From assembly GCA_964563125.1 (NCBI GenBank), contig CAZLVY010000041.1:1-19468 (forward strand): DNA of 19,468 bases. Direction: 5' to 3'. The notes beneath the pieces are model-generated. The model was given only the letters and a program-made list of their open reading frames with translations, did not search any database and was not told the origin of the DNA. A program made the position numbers and the translations under genes. This stretch comes from UBA1368 sp964563125. GTDB taxonomy: Bacteria > Bacillota > Syntrophomonadia > Syntrophomonadales > Syntrophomonadaceae. Positions 8,500 through 14,809 of this stretch are shown here, one piece after another (position 1 is the first letter of the stretch; every line of letters starts with the position of its first letter).

Positions 8500-8733
8500 T
8501 TATTTGACTTTTGCTTCGATGTAATCTACGACATTTTTAACTGTTTTCATTTTCTCTGCATCTTCTTCCGGGATTTCAATATCATACTTTTCTTCCAGGA
8601 GCATAAGCATTTCCACTATATCCAGGGAGTCAGCTTCCAGCTCTTCTTCAAATCTGGACTCCATCTTAATTTCATCCCCTGAGATATCTTTAATCTCCAC
8701 TATGACGTTTTTAATTACTTCAAATACTGACAT
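8500..8733 (-). CDS. acpP: Acyl carrier protein
   Basis: This small acidic protein (77 aa) carries the growing acyl chain on 4'-phosphopantetheine. The attachment serine is S36 in the invariant ADSLDIVEM motif, followed by the acidic recognition helix II and the EEKYDIEIPEEDAEKM segment. The ATG at 8733 has a very strong ribosome site (AAAGGAGGAT, about 10 nt upstream), as expected for an abundant protein. It sits between fabG (106-nt gap, the longest in the operon) and fabF (52-nt gap). The wider gaps could hold control elements or allow separate mRNA processing. Confidence 0.98.
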   Translation of the reverse strand: MSVFEVIKNVIVEIKDISGDEIKMESRFEEELEADSLDIVEMLMLLEEKYDIEIPEEDAEKMKTVKNVVDYIEAKVK

Positions 8734-8839
8734 TATTAAATATCCTCCTTTATTTTTTATACTATTACCGAACTTGCAGCACTTCGGCTTTTACCGGCAG
8801 GCTATATGTCCAAATTCACAAACTATATAATTATCGGAT
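8734..8839 (-). other. fabG-acpP spacer (acpP leader)
   Basis: This 106-nt spacer is the longest inside the fatty-acid operon. It contains a small hairpin, CCGAA/TTCGG arms at 8768-8787, followed on the minus strand by an AT-rich stretch and then the strong acpP ribosome site. I see no convincing promoter with correct spacing and no terminator-type T-run. It could be a processing or stability element that adjusts AcpP yield, or an inert spacer. Confidence 0.35.
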
Positions 8840-9580
8840 TTAAAGTGAAGCCATACCTCCGTCTACCCGCAATAATTGCCCGTTTATATAAGCGGCCTGT
8901 GGTGTGGCTAAAAATGCTACTACTCCTGCTACATCTTCGGGAATGCCTATTCTGCCTGCCGAGATTTTCTCAGCAATACTGGCAGTCTGCTCAGGGCTCA
9001 GCGCTGCAGTCATATCACTTTGTATATATCCGGGTGCAACTACATTGGCAGTGATGCCACGGCGGCCATATTCCTGGGCGATTGAAAAGGTGAATCCCAA
9101 TAAGCCGGATTTAGCAGCAGCATAGTGAGCCTGCCCGGCGTTACCGGTCACTCCTACTACTGAAGAAATATTGATAATTCTTCCCGTCCGTTTGCGCACC
9201 ATATGCTTGAGAGCTGCACGACTACAGTAAAAAGCCGCACCTAAATTAGTATTTATCACCTGTTCCCATTCAGCATCACTTATACGCAATAAAAGCTGAT
9301 CCTTATTGATACCGGCATTATTGACCAGGACATCAATCTGTCCATATTCTTCAATAGTTTTCGCTATCAACTTATCTGCCCCGGCTGAACCGGATACATC
9401 TGCTTCGACAGCTATAGCCCGGCCTCCAGAAGCTATGATGCTTTCCACTACTTCTGCGGCTTGTTCCTGATTTTGCCTATAATTTACCGTAACACAAAAT
9501 CCCTCACGGCCTAACTGCAGAGCTATGGCTCTGCCAATGCCTCTGGAACTGCCTGTTACTATAGCAACCTTTACGTTCAT
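8840..9580 (-). CDS. fabG: 3-oxoacyl-ACP reductase FabG
   Basis: FabG uses NADPH to reduce 3-oxoacyl-ACP to (3R)-hydroxyacyl-ACP. It is a 246-aa classical short-chain dehydrogenase: the nucleotide-binding motif TGSSRGIG is at residues 9-16, NNAG at 87-90, and the catalytic set is N112, S140, Y153 and K157 within ISSVVGVTGNAGQAHYAAAK. The C-terminal VAPGYIQSDMT and INGQLLRVDGG segments fit FabG better than a generic reductase. The ATG at 9580 overlaps the fabD stop by 4 nt (ATGA), so the two are translationally coupled. Confidence 0.97.
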   Translation of the reverse strand: MNVKVAIVTGSSRGIGRAIALQLGREGFCVTVNYRQNQEQAAEVVESIIASGGRAIAVEADVSGSAGADKLIAKTIEEYGQIDVLVNNAGINKDQLLLRISDAEWEQVINTNLGAAFYCSRAALKHMVRKRTGRIINISSVVGVTGNAGQAHYAAAKSGLLGFTFSIAQEYGRRGITANVVAPGYIQSDMTAALSPEQTASIAEKISAGRIGIPEDVAGVVAFLATPQAAYINGQLLRVDGGMASL

Positions 9581-10497
9581 ATCTTTTTCACCTTCTCTAA
9601 AAGATTTTCCAGACTGGAAATATTATTCACATTTCCCAAAAGTGAATTACGATCGATTTTTTTGATCAAATTGGATAGTGTGATACCTGCTCCCACTTCG
9701 ACAAAATAATCGACCTTAGACATCAAATACCTGATGCTTTGCTCCCAAAGCACCGGTGAATAAAGCTGCCCGGCAAGGATTTCCGGTAAATCTGCAATTT
9801 TATTTTCTCTGGCATTTACATTACTGATGACTTCAATTGGGCTTTGCTGCCACTTTACCTGGTTAAGGTAAAGCTTCAGTTTCTCAGCTGCGTTGTACAT
9901 TAGCTGGCTATGTGAAGGTACACTAACTGCCAGAGGAATAACTCTGCCCCCTTGCTCTTTCAGCAGCGGAACTACTGTTGCAACCGCTGACCTCTCACCG
10001 GAAATAACAACTTGTCCGGGACAGTTATAGTTTGCAATATCAACAATGCCCTGAACCTTCTGACACAAATTAAAAACAATTTGGTTTTCTAAACCAATTA
10101 CAGCCGCCATAGCTCCCTGATCGGCTGGAACTGCTTCTTGCATAATCCTTGCCCGGTTCATTACCAGCGGCAATGCCTGCGCTAAGGATAGCTTATCTGC
10201 TGCTACCAGTGCCGTATATTCACCCAGGCTTAAACCTGCAGTAAAAAGTGGTGTTATTCCTAGTTGTTTTAAAACGGCAAATACTGCCAAACTGCTAACC
10301 AAAAGTGCTGGCTGGGCAAACTCTGTTTTATTTAGTTCGGTCGCAGGACCTTCAAAACAAAATTTACTTAATTCAAATCCTGCTATTTCATCCGCCTGTT
10401 TAAAAATAGCGGCAGCTTGCGGATAATTTTCATAAAGTTCTTTGCCCATACCAGGATGCTGTGCGCCCTGTCCGGGGAATACAAAGGCCAGACGCAT
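9577..10497 (-). CDS. fabD: Malonyl-CoA:ACP transacylase FabD
   Basis: FabD moves malonyl from CoA to AcpP, supplying the extender for FabH and FabF. The 306-aa protein has FPGQGAQHPGMG at residues 7-18 (oxyanion glutamine Q10), the nucleophile S90 in AGLSLGEYTAL, R115 in NRARIMQEA for the malonyl carboxylate, and H196 in VSVPSHSQLM, matching the E. coli S92/R117/H201 set. The ATG at 10497 overlaps the fabK stop by one base (TAATG), and its own stop overlaps fabG. Normal length, no defects. Confidence 0.97.
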   Translation of the reverse strand: MRLAFVFPGQGAQHPGMGKELYENYPQAAAIFKQADEIAGFELSKFCFEGPATELNKTEFAQPALLVSSLAVFAVLKQLGITPLFTAGLSLGEYTALVAADKLSLAQALPLVMNRARIMQEAVPADQGAMAAVIGLENQIVFNLCQKVQGIVDIANYNCPGQVVISGERSAVATVVPLLKEQGGRVIPLAVSVPSHSQLMYNAAEKLKLYLNQVKWQQSPIEVISNVNARENKIADLPEILAGQLYSPVLWEQSIRYLMSKVDYFVEVGAGITLSNLIKKIDRNSLLGNVNNISSLENLLEKVKKI

Positions 10498-11450
10498 TAT
10501 TTGGTTCCCTCCAGTCTCTGTTTAACTTTTATAGCATCACTTATTATGTCTGAAACGATTTCAGCAGCGGGCTGAACTTTTTTTACTATTCCGGCTATCT
10601 GACCAGCTAAGACACTGCCTTCATCTATTTGACCAAAACGGGCTGCTGCCGGATAACGTCCCCGGCCTAACTCTTCCAAAAAGTGTTTACTGTTACCTGA
10701 TAATTCTGCCTCCAGATACTGACGGGTAAATTTATTGTGTACAGCTCTTACCGGATGGCCGGTTTTAACCCCACAAACGCGAGTTGCCCGGTCTCTGGCC
10801 ATTATCACTTTTTCCTGATAATTCTTATGAACATCACATTCAGATGCGCAGATAAAGCGAGTTCCCATCTGTACTCCTTCCGCTCCCAATGCCATCGCTG
10901 CCATAAGACCTCTTCCATCTGCTATGCCTCCTGCAGCAATAACAGGTATGTCTACAACATCTGCTAACATTGGCACCAAACACATGGTTGTCATTTCACC
11001 AATATGGCCTCCTGATTCCATTCCTTCTGCTATTAGAGCATCTGCTCCCAATCGCTCGAGACGTTTGGCCAATGCCAATGAAGCTACCACCGGTATTACC
11101 TTAATGCCTGCTTTTTTCAAAGCGCTCATATAAGGGCCGGGATTCCCTCCGCCGGTAGTAACTGCGGCTATTTTCTCTTTTATAGTCAACTCAACTACTT
11201 CATTAATATATGGTGAAGTCAGCATCAAATTTACAGCAAACGGCTTACTGCTTAAATTTCGCACTATATCAATCTGCTCTTTCAGCCACTGAGCATCCAT
11301 ACTTCCCGTGCCTATTACTCCCATAGCACCAGCCTCGGATACTGCTGCCACCAGCTTTCCTCCTGCAATCCAGGCCATAGCTCCCTGTAATAACGGATAT
11401 TTAATCCCTAATAAATTGCTTACTCTAGTGTTGAACATTATATTATTCAT
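10497..11450 (-). CDS. fabK: Enoyl-ACP reductase II FabK
   Basis: FabK is the FMN-dependent, triclosan-resistant enoyl-ACP reductase that completes each elongation cycle with NAD(P)H; no FabI, FabL or FabV is present here. The 317-aa TIM-barrel protein closely follows the pneumococcal enzyme as I remember it: YPLLQGAMAWIAGG at the N-terminus, NLMLTSP, TTGGGNPGPYM, and AEGMESGGHIGEMTTM with the catalytic H149, then IPVIAAGGIADG and VQMGTRFICASE. The ATG at 11450 overlaps fabH by 8 nt. An ATG four codons later (11438) aligns slightly better with the usual family start, so the true N-terminus may be MFNTRVSNLL. Confidence 0.95.
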   Translation of the reverse strand: MNNIMFNTRVSNLLGIKYPLLQGAMAWIAGGKLVAAVSEAGAMGVIGTGSMDAQWLKEQIDIVRNLSSKPFAVNLMLTSPYINEVVELTIKEKIAAVTTGGGNPGPYMSALKKAGIKVIPVVASLALAKRLERLGADALIAEGMESGGHIGEMTTMCLVPMLADVVDIPVIAAGGIADGRGLMAAMALGAEGVQMGTRFICASECDVHKNYQEKVIMARDRATRVCGVKTGHPVRAVHNKFTRQYLEAELSGNSKHFLEELGRGRYPAAARFGQIDEGSVLAGQIAGIVKKVQPAAEIVSDIISDAIKVKQRLEGTK

Positions 11451-12432
11451 CCCTTCCCCAACTTAGCAAAGCTCCGCCATAGGTCAAACCTGCACCAAAA
11501 GCTACCATTAAAATGTTATCTCCGTCGCTGATTTTTCCTTCTTTTTCAGCAATTGATATACCAACTGGCAGACATGCAGATGACATATTACCAAATTGAT
11601 CTACATTGATAAGCGTTTTTTCTTCCGGCATATGCATCCATCTCATAGCTGTTTTGATTATTCGCATATTGGATTGATGGGGAATAAATAAATCAACATC
11701 TTCATATTTCATGCCGGCCTTTTCCAGAATTTTGTTGCTAATCTCAATAGTGATACGTGTAGCAAAGCGAAATATCTCATTTCCATTCATTTTTATATAA
11801 TGAAGACGATCTTTTATGGTTTGCAATGTTGCCGGTTGGGATGAGCCGCCGGCAGGCATGTACAAATGCTCTGTTCCACTTCCATCAGCCCCCAGATAAG
11901 TAGCCAATAAGCCATTTTCCGAATTTCCCCTACCCAAAACTGCCGCTCCTGCTCCGTCACCAAACAGAATACAGGTATTGCGATCCGTATAATCTGTTAT
12001 TCTGGATAAAGTTTCAGCTCCGATTACCAGAACATTTTTATAATCCGAATCCATGAGGAATTTTTCTGCTACGGTAAGAGCATATATAAAACCTGTACAA
12101 CCGGCACCCACATCAAAAGCTGCTGCATTAAAAGCACCTATTTTCTGCTGCACAAAACAAGCTGTAGCAGGCAAAAGCATGTCCGGACTGGCAGTAGCTA
12201 CAATTATCAAATCCACCTCTTCCGCATTGACTCCAGCACGTTCCAAAGCCATAATAGCTGCTTCTGCAGCCAGATCCGAGGTGGAAATATGCGAATCAGC
12301 AATTCTTCTTTCCCTGATACCGGTTCTTTCCACAATCCATTTGTCATCAGTTTCTACCATATTCTCTATTTCGCGGTTGGTTAAAATCTTGTCTGGCAGA
12401 GCATGGCCCATACCTTTTATCTGAACCTTCAC
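11443..12432 (-). CDS. fabH: 3-oxoacyl-ACP synthase III FabH
   Basis: FabH starts fatty-acid synthesis by condensing an acyl-CoA primer with malonyl-ACP. The 329-aa protein has the intact triad C112 (VGAGCTGFIYAL), H252 (FIPHQSNMRII) and N282 (FGNMSSACLPVG), plus the early motif WIVERTGIRERR. Whether it takes acetyl-CoA or branched primers cannot be read from the sequence. The start is GTG 12432, backed by AAGGTGG 7 nt upstream. It is the first gene of the operon, about 50 nt after the predicted transcription start, and its 3' end overlaps fabK by 8 nt. A FapR-type regulator gene and plsX, common upstream neighbours in Firmicutes, are absent. Confidence 0.97.
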   Translation of the reverse strand: MKVQIKGMGHALPDKILTNREIENMVETDDKWIVERTGIRERRIADSHISTSDLAAEAAIMALERAGVNAEEVDLIIVATASPDMLLPATACFVQQKIGAFNAAAFDVGAGCTGFIYALTVAEKFLMDSDYKNVLVIGAETLSRITDYTDRNTCILFGDGAGAAVLGRGNSENGLLATYLGADGSGTEHLYMPAGGSSQPATLQTIKDRLHYIKMNGNEIFRFATRITIEISNKILEKAGMKYEDVDLFIPHQSNMRIIKTAMRWMHMPEEKTLINVDQFGNMSSACLPVGISIAEKEGKISDGDNILMVAFGAGLTYGGALLSWGRDE

Positions 12433-12470
12433 TGTAAAACCACCTTCATCAGATAATTTTATATACCAAC

Positions 12471-12520
12471 AATTACTTTATACATTTTGTAATTAAATCA
12501 TTTCGTCTCGTAATTGTCAA
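12471..12520 (-). promoter_or_regulatory. fabH operon promoter with possible operator half-sites
   Basis: On the minus strand TTGACA (12515-12520) is followed after 17 nt by TTTAAT (12492-12497), a near-consensus sigma-A promoter. Initiation is expected near 12485, about 50 nt ahead of the fabH GTG. The hexamer GTAATT or its complement AATTAC occurs at 12471-12476, 12489-12494 and 12510-12515. The first two form an inverted pair separated by 12 nt, spanning the predicted start site and touching the -10 box; the third overlaps the edge of the -35 box. This resembles an operator layout. I do not see a match to the FapR or FabT consensus as I recall them. Confidence 0.75.
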
Positions 12521-12580
12521 AATATTTCGAATTTTGCCCCTTAGTATTTTCCCAATCGCAATTATTAATTACCTTGTAAT

Positions 12581-12610
12581 AAAAAAGCAGCGCCCTTTTT
12601 AAGGCTCTGC
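12581..12610 (-). terminator. Rho-independent terminator of the defence operon
   Basis: On the minus strand GCAGAGCC (12603-12610) pairs with GGCGCTGC (12587-12594), with one mismatch and an A-rich loop, and is followed by TTTTTT (12581-12586). It lies about 44 nt after the stop of the 110-aa gene and about 60 nt before the fabH promoter. It therefore separates the restriction operon from the fatty-acid operon. Confidence 0.85.
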
Positions 12611-12653
12611 AAATACAATTTATACTATACAATTTTATCTTTACCAGTTATCT

Positions 12654-12986
12654 TTATACGGCCCTCTTATAGCCCAAAGGAGCAAGGAAGAACTCGTCTA
12701 ATGCTCTCCCGGAAGGGCCATTTAACTGCTGATCAGCAGGCATTAAATACCCTGCTTTCTTATCAATATTGATCCCTGCAATAATATCTTCATCACCTTC
12801 TCCACGCCAAAATATATATGGTTCACTTGCTACTGCCAGTGCTCTCACTCTGATCTTCTTATCTGGTCCGAACCATTTAGCATGCACTGCACTGGCATAT
12901 ACGCCTAATACAAATGCTTTTTTCGGAGATTTATCTACTTGCTCCAATCTTTTCAGTGGCATCCCAAATGGGAATACGTTATCCAT
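12654..12986 (-). CDS. 110-aa protein resembling the N-terminal half of a uracil-DNA-glycosylase-like family; probably truncated
   Basis: This short cytosolic protein opens with FPFGMP and has a strand KKAFVLGVYASAVHAKW (about 22-38), then ALAVASEPYIFWRGEG, and near the end NGPSGRALDEFFLAPLG. The last segment resembles the Gly-rich motif and following helix of family 4/5 uracil-DNA glycosylases, and the first the earlier active-site strand. From memory, an uncharacterised family of roughly 230 aa shares these blocks and continues into a WLCDLVPHS-like strand. Here the stop falls just before that point and no other frame downstream supplies it, so I infer C-terminal truncation. The ATG (12986) abuts the DUF262 gene's TAG with no gap, with GAGGAG only 3 nt upstream. 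Function is unknown; the defence role is inferred from context only. Confidence 0.7.
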   Translation of the reverse strand: MDNVFPFGMPLKRLEQVDKSPKKAFVLGVYASAVHAKWFGPDKKIRVRALAVASEPYIFWRGEGDEDIIAGINIDKKAGYLMPADQQLNGPSGRALDEFFLAPLGYKRAV

Positions 12987-14789
12987 CTACTCCTCTAATT
13001 TCAGAGAATCATCCCAGGTATCTATCACTTCGAATCTTATTCCAGTCAATTTATCTCTTAACTCTGTCAATATACTATCAACTCGTTTTTCAATAAATTG
13101 ATCTAGAGCATTTTCGGGCATTTGTTCAGCCCGTGCCCATTCCAGGATTTCTTTCGATAGATAATGTGAAGCCATTATTTTTTCAAATTCGGCATTATCA
13201 TATTCTTTTATATAATCCAAAGGATTTTTGTTTGTTATGTTCATATTTGTAATCTGAGTAAGATAAGCAATGTTCATCAAACTGTCGCTAGTTATCTTGT
13301 TTTTATGTTGATTTTTTAAAACATAATCTGAATTGGTTGGAAATATATGATGAAGGTTCGGTTTATCCATCATAAAAAACAGGTTTTGAACTATTACATC
13401 TCGGTCGCAATGTTTCCAGTCTTTTGGTTTATTGCTAGAATACAGGGACAAAATAGCCCTGCTCATTCTGCCCCTGGAGCTATATGTAGCAGACCTGAGC
13501 CGTTGTTTATCAATCAGGAATCTATCGAACTGATATTCGTCACCTTGTTTCTCAACGTCCATGGACGCTATGTGCTGAAATAATTGTGTTGTATTACTCA
13601 GGCGATCATCATTGTGGAAACTATTAAACCAAAAATATTTCTTCAAAAACTCATAGTTGGGATTGGCATTCATGTAGAAGTATTCTGTTATGGTGAAATA
13701 AAGATACCGGAACGGTATTAAAAATGGAGTCATAATATGAAGGTGGTTTTCAAAGAAATCAAATGTCTTCAGCATCGCTTTTTTAGTTTCGTCCCAAACT
13801 TCAAGAATATGTTCCGTTTTAATTTCATTTAAATATCTATCCGTAATGTTCTTAACGCCGCTGCTTTGGATATGGTGGTTTATGATTACAGCTAAAGTCT
13901 GAAGATAATCAAGGTCATTAATTTTCAGGAACTCGCTCTGGTTCAAATCTCTGAATTTATCAATCAGCTCTCTTAAATAGAATCCGCTGCTACCCCCATT
14001 TTCATTTGTTGCTTTTGTCACTGGCTTAAATGTTTTAGCCACAACAATATCAAATATATCAAGGGGCTTTCCTGCTTGGTTAATTCGTTCAAATATCTGG
14101 CATACTTCCGCAACCTGTATCCCTTTGATTTCAATGAATGAGATCCTGTAATTATCTAAAACCCCCTTTATGTTAGAGAGTTCAAGCATAAATTCATGGT
14201 CGAATTTTCCTTCTACCAAGTCGCTTTTAAAGACCCTGTTTTGAACCTCCGGGTAGTTGTTTTTAATATCAATCAATTTAATTATCAACCCCTGGTCAAA
14301 CAGCTTTTTTCTACCGATATTCTGTATTATATATCCTTCTTTATCGTCTATTTCATGCCAAAACAAGAATCTTTTTTTGAAACTTTCATCATCTATCTCG
14401 CTTTCCATCGGAACAGTCAGGTCAACATAAATTAATGGATCGAAATCTTGCCTGCCTTCAATTTTACCTCCATATAAAGAAGTGAGAAGAGAAGTGGTTC
14501 TCTGCTGGCCATCCAATATGTATTGATATTCTGTTCTGCTGAAGTTCGGGTCGGTTATTTTATGACCGCCAATCTCCCGATGGTTCTGTAATACCAAATC
14601 CGTTTTCCAAATCAATATGCTTCCCAGGGGATAAAACTTATAAATACTATCCCATAACTTTTTTACATTTACTGGATCCCAAACGATTTCTCTTTGGAAA
14701 GTGGGTATTTGATAATTCTTGGCAATTAATTCATCCAAATAAGTTGTCAAACCCCGGTTAGTAGGAAATATCCTATCGGTATAGTTCAT
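12987..14789 (-). CDS. DUF262/HNH (GmrSD-type) restriction endonuclease
   Basis: The 600-aa protein has the two-module layout of GmrSD-type type IV restriction enzymes. The N-terminal DUF262 (ParB/sulfiredoxin-like NTPase) domain has YQIPTFQREIVWDP at 26-39 and the DGQQR nucleotide motif at 93-97, then FERINQAGKPLDIFD at 233-247. The C-terminal HNH-type nuclease (DUF1524-like) has HHIFP at 480-484 followed by asparagines at about 506 and 515-520. Known relatives cut glucosylated hydroxymethylcytosine DNA (GmrSD) or act beside phosphorothioate systems (SspE); no ssp or dnd genes are seen here. ATG 14789 has AAAGGGGG 7 nt upstream and begins 20 nt after hsdR. Sampled G+C is clearly lower than in hsdR, suggesting separate acquisition. 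The target in this host is unknown. Confidence 0.88.
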   Translation of the reverse strand: MNYTDRIFPTNRGLTTYLDELIAKNYQIPTFQREIVWDPVNVKKLWDSIYKFYPLGSILIWKTDLVLQNHREIGGHKITDPNFSRTEYQYILDGQQRTTSLLTSLYGGKIEGRQDFDPLIYVDLTVPMESEIDDESFKKRFLFWHEIDDKEGYIIQNIGRKKLFDQGLIIKLIDIKNNYPEVQNRVFKSDLVEGKFDHEFMLELSNIKGVLDNYRISFIEIKGIQVAEVCQIFERINQAGKPLDIFDIVVAKTFKPVTKATNENGGSSGFYLRELIDKFRDLNQSEFLKINDLDYLQTLAVIINHHIQSSGVKNITDRYLNEIKTEHILEVWDETKKAMLKTFDFFENHLHIMTPFLIPFRYLYFTITEYFYMNANPNYEFLKKYFWFNSFHNDDRLSNTTQLFQHIASMDVEKQGDEYQFDRFLIDKQRLRSATYSSRGRMSRAILSLYSSNKPKDWKHCDRDVIVQNLFFMMDKPNLHHIFPTNSDYVLKNQHKNKITSDSLMNIAYLTQITNMNITNKNPLDYIKEYDNAEFEKIMASHYLSKEILEWARAEQMPENALDQFIEKRVDSILTELRDKLTGIRFEVIDTWDDSLKLEE

Positions 14790-14809
14790 TTGATAACCCC
14801 CTTTATCAA

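Noticed and set aside
12053..12424. 123-codon plus-strand ORF opposite fabH
   Set aside because: It lies wholly inside fabH on the other strand, has low-complexity Ser/Ala composition and no motif; other plus-strand ORFs in the window are shadows of the same kind.
12581..12653. Frameshift that would restore the missing C-terminal half of the 110-aa protein
   Set aside because: Reading all three minus-strand frames after the stop gives no segment like the expected next strand; the sequence becomes AT-rich and enters the terminator.
12987..14789. SspE-type phosphorothioation-dependent defence protein
   Set aside because: The DUF262/HNH layout is compatible, but no sspB, sspC, sspD or dnd genes are in the window, so the more general GmrSD-type call is kept.
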